64,000 nt of DNA from Lachnospiraceae bacterium (GTDB lineage Bacteria > Bacillota > Clostridia > Lachnospirales > Lachnospiraceae): the NCBI GenBank assembly GCA_017440045.1, contig JAFSIA010000027.1:42152-106151 (forward strand), in the 5' to 3' direction. The notes beneath the pieces are model-generated. The model saw only the letters and a list, made by a program, of their open reading frames with translations. It was not told where the DNA came from and made no database searches. This document shows positions 33,687-44,600 of the stretch, one piece after another; position 1 is the first letter of the stretch, and the number at the start of each line of letters is the position of its first letter. The position numbers and the translations under genes are program-made.

Positions 33687-34781
33687 ATGAAAAAGATTTT
33701 TATTATAACAGGAATTACGTTCATTGCTATCATAATAGGAATATTTTTTATAAATGTCTATGATGCTGACAAAAAAGATACAGAGAAAACAACCAGAGTA
33801 GGTCTCATTTTGAATGGAACAGTAAGTGACCGTAATTGGAGTCAGTCTCACTATGAGGGATTGAAGAAAACAGCTACTCAGCTAAATATAGAAATAGTTT
33901 ATCAGGAAAAAGCAAGCGCAGATAATATTGAAGAAAAAATAGACAGCCTTGTAGAGGACGGATGTGAAATCATAATTGCTAATTCTTTTGAGTTTGGTGA
34001 CGCTGTTCAAGCTGCGGCAGAAAAATATCCGGAGGTATATTTTTACCATGCCACAGGTGTAGGAGTAGGAAAAAATATGTCAAGTTATTTTGGCCGAATG
34101 TATCAGATTAGATACTTGTGCGGAATTGTTGCAGGACTTCAGACAGAGACAAATGAAATAGGATATGTAGCTGCATTTCCTATATCAGAGGTTAACAGAG
34201 GTATAAATGCTTTTGCCTTGGGGGTAAGAAGCGTTAATCCAGAAGCTACAGTATATGTAAGCTGGACAAATTCATGGACAGATGATGAGTCAGCTGCATT
34301 GGCAACAGAACAGCTACTGGATAAATACAATATAGACATAATATCTATGCATACGGATTCTTTAAAGCCATTAGCCTTGGCTGAGGAGAGAAATGTGATG
34401 GCTATAGGCTACAATATCGACAACAGTGAGCATTATCCTAATACATTTCTTACAGCAGCAGTTTGGGACTGGGAAAAGTTCTATACACCAAACATATTGC
34501 AGTGTATACAGGGGAAGTTTGACGGAAATCATTACTGGGAAGGCATAGAAACAGGGATAGTGTCAATTGCGCCATTTTCTGACAAAGTAAAAGATGGTGT
34601 TGCCAAGGTTGTAGAAAAAGAAATTGAGAGAATGAGTAGTGGCACATTTGATGTTTTTTATGGTCCCCTTGTTGATAATGAAGGAAACATACGTGTTTCT
34701 GAAGGTGAAAGCTTGACAGACAACGCTATGCTTAATGAATTTGATTGGTATGTAGAAGGTGTGGTAATAGATGAAGAATAA
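33687..34781 (+). CDS. Membrane-anchored BMP-family ligand-binding protein 1
   Basis: The protein has 364 residues from ATG 33687 behind GGGGGAA. Residues 4-25 are a membrane helix without a lipobox cysteine, so it is anchored as a signal-anchor protein with the rest outside. The mature part is a BMP/PnrA-type periplasmic-binding fold ([63 protein letters not shown]). Family members bind nucleosides or autoinducer-like ligands for ABC importers, but no permease or ATPase lies nearby. The gene overlaps the next BMP gene by 11 bases. I infer a sensory rather than transport role. Confidence 0.85.
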   Translation: MKKIFIITGITFIAIIIGIFFINVYDADKKDTEKTTRVGLILNGTVSDRNWSQSHYEGLKKTATQLNIEIVYQEKASADNIEEKIDSLVEDGCEIIIANSFEFGDAVQAAAEKYPEVYFYHATGVGVGKNMSSYFGRMYQIRYLCGIVAGLQTETNEIGYVAAFPISEVNRGINAFALGVRSVNPEATVYVSWTNSWTDDESAALATEQLLDKYNIDIISMHTDSLKPLALAEERNVMAIGYNIDNSEHYPNTFLTAAVWDWEKFYTPNILQCIQGKFDGNHYWEGIETGIVSIAPFSDKVKDGVAKVVEKEIERMSSGTFDVFYGPLVDNEGNIRVSEGESLTDNAMLNEFDWYVEGVVIDEE

Positions 34782-35871
34782 AAAGAGAACGCAGGCGCTA
34801 CTATTAGGATTAGTTGCGGTGATAGTTATAATTATTATTGTGATTATAGCGCTGCTAGGACAAGAAAATGAGGATGCGCCCAAGGTAGGACTGGTTATCA
34901 CAGGCTCCATTGATGACGATGGCTGGAACGGTGTGCATTATCAAGGTGTATTATATGCCTGTGATAAGATTGGTACAGAATTACTTGTTAAAGAAAATGT
35001 GTCGGAGGAAGGAGCAGAGTGTCAAAAGGCTATCGAAGAGCTGGTAGAGGAAGGAGCTTCCATGATTATATTATCCAGCTATGGATATCCGACTATTGCA
35101 AAGGAAACCATAGACCGATATCCTGATGTGGCATTTTACGGAATATCTGCAGAGTATTATGCTGATAATATGACATCATATTTTGGAAGGATGTATCAGG
35201 CAAGATATTTGGCAGGTGTGCTGGCAGGCTTGAAGACTGAGAATGACAATATCGGTTATGTTGCAGCTATGGCAAATAATGAGGTGAACAGAGGGATTAA
35301 TGCATTTACTATGGGGGTTAAAAGCGTAAATCCTGAAGCTTCGGTTAATGTGATTTGGACAGGCTCCTGGGATGATAAGGAAAAGGAAGTGTCGGCGACA
35401 AATACATTAATTAAGGAAAAAAATGTAGATGTGATTACCTACCATCAGAATCAGCCAAATGTAGCCATAACGGCAGATGCAGCCGGAGTATATACCATAG
35501 GGTATAATGAGCAGGCGGAAGGATTGTCTGAAAAGTATCTTACAGCAGCAGTTTGGGATTGGAAGAAGCTGTATTATCAGATTGTGCGGGAATTCGTGCA
35601 GGGAGAGGCCAATAATGTAAAGCGACACTGGTTTGGAATTGATACTGAGGTGGTGAAACTGTCAGAGTATTCATCTTATGTTACTGAGGAGGAAAAGCAG
35701 GCTGTAGCGCAGGCTATGGAGAATGTGTTTGCAGGAATGGATATCTTCTCGGGAAAGATATATGATAATAATGGAGAGCTTCGCTGTGATGATGGCGAAT
35801 CTATTAGCGACGATATACTGTTGGAAAAAATGGATTGGTATGTTGATGGGGTGGTAATATATGGGAAATAG
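34771..35871 (+). CDS. Membrane-anchored BMP-family ligand-binding protein 2
   Basis: A paralogue of the previous gene, 366 residues. Its membrane helix is at about 8-29, again with no lipobox. The BMP fold phrases are kept: [72 protein letters not shown], and the same ending DWYVDGVVI. It overlaps both neighbours by 11 bases. Two different ligand-binding paralogues in front of one kinase suggest a heterodimer, or two ligands read by one kinase. Confidence 0.85.
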   Translation: MKNKKRTQALLLGLVAVIVIIIIVIIALLGQENEDAPKVGLVITGSIDDDGWNGVHYQGVLYACDKIGTELLVKENVSEEGAECQKAIEELVEEGASMIILSSYGYPTIAKETIDRYPDVAFYGISAEYYADNMTSYFGRMYQARYLAGVLAGLKTENDNIGYVAAMANNEVNRGINAFTMGVKSVNPEASVNVIWTGSWDDKEKEVSATNTLIKEKNVDVITYHQNQPNVAITADAAGVYTIGYNEQAEGLSEKYLTAAVWDWKKLYYQIVREFVQGEANNVKRHWFGIDTEVVKLSEYSSYVTEEEKQAVAQAMENVFAGMDIFSGKIYDNNGELRCDDGESISDDILLEKMDWYVDGVVIYGK

Positions 35872-38368
35872 ACTAAGACTAAAAAATATAAAAAATAAAG
35901 TCTACGTTATACTTATAAGTTTTTCGGTATTGACTGTTGTGTGTCTGCTTATGTGGATGAGAATACAAAAAATTCTTGATGAACAGCTGGAGGAGCAGGT
36001 TTCAGAACAGGGAAGAATGATTTCAAAAGTGGTGGACAATAGCTTTGAGGATGAGCTTCGACTCTTAAGTGAGTTATCTGTATTTGTTAATATTAAAGAT
36101 GGTACGCTGGACCGAGAATTTGCAGAGGAAGCTGGTGTATCATACGGTGTTTTGAAAATAAATGGCGAAGCGTGCTTTGGAAATAAGCTTGATTTTGAGC
36201 AGTATGATGGAATTTTTGAGGCTATACATGGAAATGCGTCAGTAAGCTGTAGTCAAGATAAGACAGTCTTATTTACAGTTCCCGTATATAATGGCGATAA
36301 TGTAAAGTATGTATTGTACAAATTATATGACAGTGAGGTTCTTGCAAAAACAATCGATTTGACCTGCTATGATGGTCAGGGAGACTGTGTTGTTACAGAT
36401 ATAGATGGAAACATCATAATAAAAAACGAAAATAGCAGGCTGAGTGAAAGCTTCTTTTTAGATTCAGATAACACAGAGGCTTACAGCATAATAAGTGACA
36501 AGATGAATATAAGTGCTATTGCGGCAGCTCGTATGGAAAGCGACTTTGGAGATAATATTTTGTTTGCTTCAGAGACCAGCTATCCGGGCTTGTATATTAT
36601 GGGATATGTCCCTGTGGAAACAGTTATCGGGGAGACATCACTCATTATTCCGCTTGTATTATGGTGCTTTGGCTTATTGTGGTTGCTGCTTATTATCGTT
36701 ACACTTTATTTGATGGTTGCAGAAAAGAAAGCAAAAGAAATCGATGAATTTCTTCAGGCAAAGCTTATCGCAGAAAAGGCAAATCAGGCGAAAAGTGAGT
36801 TTCTTGCAAATATGTCTCATGAAATCAGGACACCAATCAATGCTGTTATCGGTATGAATGAGATAATCTTAAGAGAATGCAGTGATAAAAATATATTGGA
36901 GTATGCCACAAATATTGAAAGCGCCAGCAAAAATCTGTTGGTTATCATCAATGATATATTGGATTTTTCTAAGATTGAGTCTGGAAAAATGGAGATGTTT
37001 GAAAGTAATTATAAGCTTGGCGAAATCTTAAATGATGTTTCATCTATGGTGGAGGTTAAGGCTCAAAAGAAGAGTTTACAATATGAGACAATAGTAGATG
37101 AAAATATTCCAAATGAGCTGTTTGGCGATGATACAAAGATAAAGCAGATTATATTAAATCTCTTGAATAACGCAGTAAAATATACCCAAAGCGGCTCAGT
37201 AAAGCTGAAGGTTAGTGGTGATTTAGATGAGTCAGAAGAAGCAGTAACCCTCAGAGTGGCAGTTGAGGATACGGGAATTGGTATAGAAAAAGAGAAGATT
37301 TCAACATTATTTGAAGGCTTCCAGCGTCTGGATTTGGAAAAGAACAGAAATATAGAAGGTACAGGTTTAGGTTTGGCTATTACAAAGAATCTGGTAGATA
37401 TGCTTAATGGTGAAATAGATGTTGACAGCACATATGGGGAAGGGTCTATATTCTCATTTTGTATTAAGCAAAAGATAGTGAATCCGGAACCAATTGGAAA
37501 TTTTGATGATTATCGAAAGGCTAAAAATATTGACCATAAATACGAACAGAGATTTACTGCACCGGATGCGTCAGTTTTAGTTGTAGATGATAATCAGATG
37601 AATTTGCTGGTTGTAAGAAAATTGCTTGAAAAAACAAAGGTACAGCTCGCGGAAGCTATGAGCGGTGATGCGGCATTGGAGCTTATGAGACAAAATGCTT
37701 ATGATGTTATATTACTCGATCATATGATGCCGGGTATGGACGGAATAGAGACACTTAAGCGCGCAAAAAAGATGGAGGATAATAAGAGCATAAATGCTCC
37801 GATTATTGCTTTGACAGCAAATGCAATCTCAGGAGTGAGAGAGATGTATCTGTCAGAGGGCTTTGATGATTATATTAGTAAGCCTATCGATGGAAAAGTA
37901 TTGGAGGAGCGACTTGTAAAATATCTGCCAACAGAGAAGGTAAGTATTTTCAAGGAGGAAATAGTCGAAAAGGCTGTGGTAGAAGAGGAAACAGGCCTGA
38001 TTGATTATGAGCGAGGCATCAGATATTGTGGAGATATTGAAGATGTGTATTTAGAGATTATGGAGATATTCTGTGAAGCACATGATGATATGTATAACAC
38101 ATTAGAGCAGTTTTTTAATAATCAGGATTGGAATAATTACACCATCAGTATCCACTCATTAAAATCCAACTCACTTAATATAGGCGGAAAGATTCTGTCA
38201 GATAAATGTCTTGAGCTGGAACGTGCCGGAAAGAAAATACGAATGGGTGAGGATGTGCCTGAACAGGTTGAATATATAGAGAAAAATCATCCTGAGACAA
38301 TGAAACTCTATGAGGAAACGATAAAAGTGGCTACAGATTATCTTAAAAGTAAAAAGGACAATGGTTAG
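35861..38368 (+). CDS. Hybrid sensor histidine kinase with REC and HPt domains
   Basis: The protein has 835 residues. A membrane helix (13-34), an external sensor region of about 225 residues, and a second helix (about 261-286) precede HisKA with H320 (NMSHEIRTP), a HATPase with N-, G1- and G2-boxes ([16 protein letters not shown]), a receiver with D620 ([11 protein letters not shown]) and a C-terminal HPt domain with H765 ([12 protein letters not shown]). This makes a complete internal phosphorelay able to pass phosphate to separate regulators. It overlaps the upstream BMP gene by 11 bases and is followed after 11 bases by the REC-GGDEF gene, so that regulator and the divergent REC-HD-GYP are the likely targets. 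Confidence 0.93.
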   Translation: MGNRLRLKNIKNKVYVILISFSVLTVVCLLMWMRIQKILDEQLEEQVSEQGRMISKVVDNSFEDELRLLSELSVFVNIKDGTLDREFAEEAGVSYGVLKINGEACFGNKLDFEQYDGIFEAIHGNASVSCSQDKTVLFTVPVYNGDNVKYVLYKLYDSEVLAKTIDLTCYDGQGDCVVTDIDGNIIIKNENSRLSESFFLDSDNTEAYSIISDKMNISAIAAARMESDFGDNILFASETSYPGLYIMGYVPVETVIGETSLIIPLVLWCFGLLWLLLIIVTLYLMVAEKKAKEIDEFLQAKLIAEKANQAKSEFLANMSHEIRTPINAVIGMNEIILRECSDKNILEYATNIESASKNLLVIINDILDFSKIESGKMEMFESNYKLGEILNDVSSMVEVKAQKKSLQYETIVDENIPNELFGDDTKIKQIILNLLNNAVKYTQSGSVKLKVSGDLDESEEAVTLRVAVEDTGIGIEKEKISTLFEGFQRLDLEKNRNIEGTGLGLAITKNLVDMLNGEIDVDSTYGEGSIFSFCIKQKIVNPEPIGNFDDYRKAKNIDHKYEQRFTAPDASVLVVDDNQMNLLVVRKLLEKTKVQLAEAMSGDAALELMRQNAYDVILLDHMMPGMDGIETLKRAKKMEDNKSINAPIIALTANAISGVREMYLSEGFDDYISKPIDGKVLEERLVKYLPTEKVSIFKEEIVEKAVVEEETGLIDYERGIRYCGDIEDVYLEIMEIFCEAHDDMYNTLEQFFNNQDWNNYTISIHSLKSNSLNIGGKILSDKCLELERAGKKIRMGEDVPEQVEYIEKNHPETMKLYEETIKVATDYLKSKKDNG

Positions 38369-38379
38369 GAGGATAAAAA

Positions 38380-39750
38380 ATGAAGCGTCTTCTTGTGGTA
38401 GATGATAATGATATGAATTGCATAATGGCGAAGCGAGCACTGAGCGATAAATATGAGGTGTTTATAGCAAACTCCGGAAAAGAGGCTTTAACTTTTTTGG
38501 AAAACGAAACGGTAGATTTGATATTGATGGATATAGAGATGCCGGAGATGAATGGTAAAGAAGCGGCCAGTAAGATAAAGCAGAATGAAGCATGGTCAAA
38601 GATTCCTATTATATTTTTAACAGCAGATTCAGACCCTAAAACAGAGGCGGAATGCTTAAGCTGGGGAGCTGATGATTTTATCACAAAGCCATTTGTACCT
38701 GTAGTTATGAATACCCGTGTCAGCAGAATTTTAGAGGTTCATGACTTAAGAAAAGACTTGGAAACTCAGTTGGAAAAAAAGACACATCAGATGGAAAAGG
38801 CGACACAGAAGTCTTTGACTGATGCATTAACAGGATTGCGCAATCGTGACTATCTTGAAAAGAAGCTGACGGAATTATTAAGTGAAGGTGTTAAGGGCAC
38901 ATTCTTTATGATTGACCTTGACAATTTTAAGCAGATTAACGATACATATGGACATATAGTGGGAGATAAGACATTGCAGCATTTTGCCAATGTACTTAGA
39001 GATTATGCAAGGGAAGGAGACATTGTATGTCGACTTGCAGGTGATGAATTTGTAACCTTCTATCCGGAACTGACAGAGCGAAAAATTGCGGCAAAGAAGG
39101 CAGAGGGCATAATCAAATCCTTCGGAGATAAAATGACCTCATTGGGCTTTGGTGGAATAGTGTCAGTTTCTATTGGTATTATAGCGGCTCAGGGAGGAGA
39201 GGAGTTTAAAACTCTTTATAACAAGGCAGATAAGTCACTTTATTACGTAAAGAACAACGGAAAGAATGCATATCATTTTTATGATGAGCATAATAAGAAA
39301 ATAGAGGAAATCAGCACAGTTGTAGACTTGGAATATGTCAGCAATATGATGGAGCAGGGATTGACTGTGAAAAAGGGACCTTTCAACGTAGCTTATGATG
39401 AGTTTAAGAAGGTATACGATTTCGTATCCAGAAATGTAGCCAGAAAAAAACAGAAGGTTCAGGTTGTACTTTTTACTATTCATATGACAAATAAGAAGGC
39501 GGAGATTACGCTGGAAGAGGTTATGGACCGTTGGGAAGAGGCGCTTGTAAATTCTCTTCGTACTGTAGATACAGGAACAAGATACAGCAGTAGCCAGTAT
39601 ATGATGATTTTCTTAGACGTAGATATGGATAACGGAAGAATAGTTGCAGAGAGAGTAATACAGAGATTTCTTTCAAGAAATGAGGATATTAAAGACGATA
39701 TGAATGTTACTTATGATATTCGTACTATGGAGCCGGAAGATGTAGTTTAA
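38380..39750 (+). CDS. Response regulator with active-type GGDEF and second degenerate cyclase-like domain
   Basis: The protein has 456 residues. A receiver with D51 (LMDIEMPEMNG), a coiled linker, then a GGDEF domain with AGDEF at 220-224, a variant that is usually active, and an RxxD inhibitory site at 211-214 (REGD) exactly five residues before it. Residues about 355-450 look like a second nucleotidyl-cyclase fold in which the signature is eroded to SSSQY (403-407) after RY. Expected output: c-di-GMP synthesis with product inhibition. The receiver is closely related to that of the HD-GYP protein across the divergent promoter. It belongs to the BMP/kinase operon. Confidence 0.9.
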   Translation: MKRLLVVDDNDMNCIMAKRALSDKYEVFIANSGKEALTFLENETVDLILMDIEMPEMNGKEAASKIKQNEAWSKIPIIFLTADSDPKTEAECLSWGADDFITKPFVPVVMNTRVSRILEVHDLRKDLETQLEKKTHQMEKATQKSLTDALTGLRNRDYLEKKLTELLSEGVKGTFFMIDLDNFKQINDTYGHIVGDKTLQHFANVLRDYAREGDIVCRLAGDEFVTFYPELTERKIAAKKAEGIIKSFGDKMTSLGFGGIVSVSIGIIAAQGGEEFKTLYNKADKSLYYVKNNGKNAYHFYDEHNKKIEEISTVVDLEYVSNMMEQGLTVKKGPFNVAYDEFKKVYDFVSRNVARKKQKVQVVLFTIHMTNKKAEITLEEVMDRWEEALVNSLRTVDTGTRYSSSQYMMIFLDVDMDNGRIVAERVIQRFLSRNEDIKDDMNVTYDIRTMEPEDVV

Positions 39751-39768
39751 TGAATGCAGGAGAGAATA

Positions 39769-40440
39769 ATGTTTACAGTATTGGTTGTGGAAGATGACAC
39801 ACAATTGAATAACCTGTTTTGTAAAACTCTTAGTAGAAATGGGTACAAAACTCTGTCCGCAGCGGACCCTAAGAAGGGGCTGGAGTTTCTTGATTCTGAC
39901 AAGGTGGATTTGATTATTACAGATATAATGATGCCGGAAATGAATGGGTTTGAGTTCGTAAGACTTCTCAGAGAGGGAGAAGTAAATATACCAGTAATGG
40001 TCATTAGTGCCAAGGGAGACATTGTAGATAAGCAAAGTGGATTCTTTGCAGGGGCTGATGACTATATGGTAAAGCCGGTGGATTTACAGGAGATGCTACT
40101 TCGCGTCCAGGCTCTTTTAAGAAGGGCAAAGAGTGTCAGCGACAGAAAGCTTATCCTTGGGAATACAAAGCTTGAGTACGATACATGGACGGTAACAGAT
40201 AACCAGGGTAGTCAGATACTTCCTCAGAAGGAATTTAAGCTGATTTATAAACTGCTGTCATATCCGGGACAGATATTCACCAGACAACAAATTTTAGACG
40301 ATATCTGGGGACCAGAAGAATATGTGGACTCACACACGTTGGATGTTCATATAAGCCGACTCAGAGAACGATTTAAGGACAATAAGGATTTTGAGATAGT
40401 AACCATAAGAGGACTTGGTTATAGGGTGCTAACAAAATGA
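39769..40440 (+). CDS. OmpR-family response regulator
   Basis: A DNA-binding regulator of 223 residues. ATG 39769 is chosen because AGGAGAG (39758-39764) precedes it; ATG 39754 has no SD. Receiver 1-115 with D52 (IITDIMMPEMNG) and switch lysine in MVKPVD; winged-helix domain about 130-222 (LPQKEFKLIYKLLSYPGQIF, VDVHISRLRERF-like DVHISRLRERF, IRGLGYRVL). It overlaps its kinase gene by the ATGA motif. It probably controls the ABC protein gene downstream, as in antimicrobial-peptide or envelope-stress modules. Confidence 0.93.
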   Translation: MFTVLVVEDDTQLNNLFCKTLSRNGYKTLSAADPKKGLEFLDSDKVDLIITDIMMPEMNGFEFVRLLREGEVNIPVMVISAKGDIVDKQSGFFAGADDYMVKPVDLQEMLLRVQALLRRAKSVSDRKLILGNTKLEYDTWTVTDNQGSQILPQKEFKLIYKLLSYPGQIFTRQQILDDIWGPEEYVDSHTLDVHISRLRERFKDNKDFEIVTIRGLGYRVLTK

Positions 40441-41516
40441 TAAGAGGAAAGAAAAGCAAAGAGGAATGGGAGAAACAGACTAGAGGATATAGGATGACAA
40501 GTGTTATAGCCCTAGGACTGATTGCTGTTTTTGTTACGTATATACTGATAGCTTTTGTTGCGTTAAGAGTTCTTGATGGATTTGGCTATGATATAAGTAA
40601 GCTTCAGGACCCAAGAATTGCACTACTAAATATTTTTTTCGTAAGTATGGTATATGCTGTGCTGGCTACTTACATTATTATGAGAAAGATTTTTAAGCCT
40701 ATAGAGGAGCTTAGCAATGCTTCTCAACAGGTTGCAAAGGGAGATTATGATGTACAGCTACAGTATGACGGAAAAGTCGAGGAGTTAAGTAAGGCAATAA
40801 ATAACTTTAATAAAATGGTTAAGGAGCTAAACTCTGTTGAAATTATGAGCAATGACTTCATAGCAGATGTGTCTCATGAATTTAAAACTCCGCTGTCAGC
40901 CATATCAGGATATGCAACATTTTTGCAGGACCCGGAGCTGTCAGATGCGGAAAAAGCAGATTATATTAAGAAAATCTTCTTTAATATTGATAAGCTAAAT
41001 GACTTGACGGAAAATATTCTTCGGCTGTCAAAGCTTGAGCATCAGCAGTATGATAATGAGCCTGTTACATACAGACTTGATGAGCAGATTAGAGAAGCAG
41101 TAGTTTTGCTTGAACCAAAATGGAATAAAAAAGCCATTGAATTTGACATAAATATGCCAGAAGTACTGTTTAGAGGTCAAAGATCATTGCTGTTTCAGGT
41201 GTGGACAAACATCATAGGCAACGCCATAAAATATACAGATAATAAAGGTAAGATAACCATACAGATAAAAGAGAAAAATGATAATGTAAAGGTAATGGTC
41301 AGTGACACTGGCATAGGAATGTCAGAGGAAACACAGAAGCACATTTTTGACAAATTTTATCAGGGAGATACTTCAAGGAAATCTCAGGGAAATGGATTGG
41401 GACTATCGCTTTGCAAGGAGATTGTGAAAAGATGTGGTGGAGATATCTATGTTGAGAGTACAGTTGGAGTAGGAACTGTATTTATTGTAAAGCTGCCAAT
41501 AGAAAAAAATATGTAA
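40437..41516 (+). CDS. Sensor histidine kinase of the OmpR-type pair
   Basis: The protein has 359 residues. Two membrane helices (about 21-45 and 63-83) are separated by a very short external loop of under 20 residues. A HAMP linker (about 85-135), HisKA with H147 (DVSHEFKTPLSA), and a HATPase with DTGIGMSE and GNGLGLSL follow. The lack of an external sensor domain is typical of intramembrane-sensing kinases that read envelope stress or depend on an associated ABC transporter. It is coupled to the regulator gene by a 4-base overlap. Confidence 0.92.
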   Translation: MIRGKKSKEEWEKQTRGYRMTSVIALGLIAVFVTYILIAFVALRVLDGFGYDISKLQDPRIALLNIFFVSMVYAVLATYIIMRKIFKPIEELSNASQQVAKGDYDVQLQYDGKVEELSKAINNFNKMVKELNSVEIMSNDFIADVSHEFKTPLSAISGYATFLQDPELSDAEKADYIKKIFFNIDKLNDLTENILRLSKLEHQQYDNEPVTYRLDEQIREAVVLLEPKWNKKAIEFDINMPEVLFRGQRSLLFQVWTNIIGNAIKYTDNKGKITIQIKEKNDNVKVMVSDTGIGMSEETQKHIFDKFYQGDTSRKSQGNGLGLSLCKEIVKRCGGDIYVESTVGVGTVFIVKLPIEKNM

Positions 41517-41533
41517 ATATTTACAAATTTATT

Positions 41534-41565
41534 AAGGGAATCTCAACAAAAATTGAGGTTCCCTT
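41534..41565 (+). terminator. Hairpin after the two-component pair
   Basis: AAGGGAATCTCAA (41534-41546), loop CAAAAA, TTGAGGTTCCCTT (41553-41565), one T-G pair. The T-run is poor (GAGTTGCTTTT), so read-through into the ABC gene 91 bases later is possible. Confidence 0.6.
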
Positions 41566-41655
41566 GAGTTGCTTTTGAGATATACTATTTACTATGATTG
41601 TGCAGAACTATTCTGTACATAATATAATTATAAAATCGAGAGGAGTAACAGGGAA

Positions 41656-44600
41656 ATGCTTGAATTAAAAAACGTTAAAAAAGATTACCCTGCTGGTGAT
41701 GGAGTTGTTAATGCCCTCAAAGGAATCGACCTTCAGTTTAGAACCAATGAATTTGTATCTATCTTAGGTCCTTCCGGATGTGGTAAGACAACCCTGCTTA
41801 ATATCATCGGTGGATTAGATCATTATACATCAGGTGATTTGATTATAAATGGTACATCTACAAAGGATTATAAGGATAGAGACTGGGATACATACAGAAA
41901 TCATTCTATAGGTTTCGTATTCCAGAGCTATAATCTTATTCCTCATCAGACTGTTTTGCAGAATGTTGAGTTGGCATTGACACTTTCAGGTGTGTCTAAG
42001 TCAGAGAGAAGAGAGAGAGCAAAGGCTGCATTGGAGAAGGTTGGTCTTGGTGACCAGCTTAAGAAAAAGCCTAGTCAGATGTCTGGTGGACAGATGCAGA
42101 GAGTTGCCATAGCAAGAGCTCTTGTAAATAATCCTGATATTATTCTTGCAGATGAGCCAACAGGTGCTCTTGACACAGAGACCAGTGTTCAGGTTATGGA
42201 GATTTTAAAGGAGATATCTAAGGATAAGCTCATTATCATGGTAACTCATAACCCGGATTTGGCAGAGCAGTATTCTACAAGAATTATCCGCATGCTTGAC
42301 GGTGAGATAAAGAATGACACACGTCCATTAGATGAGAAGGAATGTCAGGAGGAGAGAGCGGCTGAGAAGGCTCTTCAGGCAGAGAAAGGCAAGGAAAAGA
42401 AGCCTTCTATGTCACTTTGGACATCATTCTCATTATCGCTTAAAAACCTTATTAGCAAAAAGAGCAGAACAATGCTCACATCATTTGCAGGAAGTATTGG
42501 TATTATTGGTATAGCCCTTATTTTTTCAGTATCTCAGGGTCTTACCACATATATTGATATGATTCAGGAAAATACATTGTCTTCATACCCATTAACTATC
42601 GAGAAGACGCATGTTGACTTAGGGACTCTTATGGAGACATTTATGGGCTTGGCTGAAAATGACAATGACCATGACAAGGATGCAGTGTATTCAAAGCCTG
42701 TTGTACAGGAGATTTTAAATGCTCTTAACAATATGGAGACAACTGAGAATGACTTAAAGTCATTTAAAGAGTTTATTGAGGCAGAGAGAGCTGACGAAAA
42801 CGGAAAGTTAAATCTTCATGAGGCTATAAATGGTGTACAGTACACATATGACTTGAATTTATTAGTGTACACAGAGAATATAGATGGCGATATTATCCCA
42901 TCAGATGCTCAGGCCCTTATGCAGGAGCTGCTTATGGAATACATGGGTATGGATATGTCGGCTATGACTCAGATGGGAGCTATGGGAAATTCTCCTATGT
43001 CCTCAATGATGACAAGTAATCAGAATATGATGAAGCTCTGGCAGGAGATGCTTCCGGGAGATAACGGAAAGCCAATTAGTGAGCTTTTAGAGAAGCAGTA
43101 TGATTTACTATATGGTACATGGCCAACTGAGTATAATGAAGTTGTAATAGTAGTTGATGAAAATAATGAGATTGACGATATGACATTATACGCTCTCGGT
43201 TTGACATCAAAGGAAACTATTGACGAGATTATGAGTGCTGCTATGAACGGCTCTGATGTAGTTGCCGATACAAGAAATTGGTCTTATGAAGAAATCTGTG
43301 ATATGGAGTTTAAGGTAATACTTAATTCTGACTGCTTTACATTAGACCCTACTACGGGCTTGTATACAGACCTTAGAGAGAGCGATGCAGGTATAAAGTA
43401 TCTTTATGATAACGGCATCGACCTTAAGGTTTCTGGTGTTATCAGATTGAATGAAGATGCTGAGATAGGTATGCTTACAGGTAACATTGGTTACACAAGC
43501 TTACTTACAGAGTATGTAGTTGAAAAAGCAAAGGATGTTGATTCTATTAAGGCTCAGTTAGACAATCCTGAGATTGATATTTTCACAAATCTTCCATTTG
43601 CAGAAAATACAGGAAACCTTAGTGATGAGCAGAAGGAAACTGAATTCCGCAATTACATTGGAAAGCTTGATATGGCATCAAAGGCTCAGGCATATATAGC
43701 TATAAAGTGTGTTCCTTCAGAGGATGAGCTTAATGCTATGGTTGAGCAGGCTATGACAGGCATGGATAGAGCTACTATAGAAGCCACAATGATTCAGGCA
43801 CTGACACAGCAGATGGGTATGGCACAGGAGCAGATTCAGGCATATCTTACTGCTATGAGCGATGAGGAATTAACTGCTGCATATGCTATGATGGTAAGAG
43901 AGCAGGCTAAGATGCAGTATGCAGCTAAGGTAATGGAGTCTCTTGCAGGTATGACACCTGATCAGCTTATAGCTGCTCTTGATATGGAGCTTCCAAACTA
44001 TACAACTGAGCAGTGCGCATTGTATTATGACGAAGTACTTGAGTTTTCAGAGTCTTCATATGAGGCTAACTTAGTACAGCTGGGCTATGTAGATTTAGAA
44101 AGTCCTGCATCAATCAATCTTTATGCGTCAACTTTTGAAAATAAGGATGTAATTGAGGATGCAATTAAAGAATACAACAAGGGCGTTGATGATATTTCGC
44201 AGATTAAGTATACAGATTATGTTGGTCTTATGATGTCATCAATAAGCTCAATTATAAATACAATTACTTATGTACTTATAGCATTCGTAGCTATTTCACT
44301 TGTAGTATCTTCTATTATGATTGGTGTTATCACACTGATTTCAGTACAGGAGAGAACAAAGGAGATTGGTATCTTGCGAGCTATGGGTGCGTCAAAGAGA
44401 GATGTATCTAGTATGTTTAATGCTGAGACTGTAATGATTGGATTTGCGGCGGGTGCATTAGGTGTAATTGTAACATACCTGTTATGTATTCCTATTAATA
44501 TGGTAATCCACAGTGCTACAGGCATTATGGCATTAAATGCATATTTACCAATACCGGTAGCATTGATTCTCATTCTTATCAGCGTACTTCTCACAGTATT

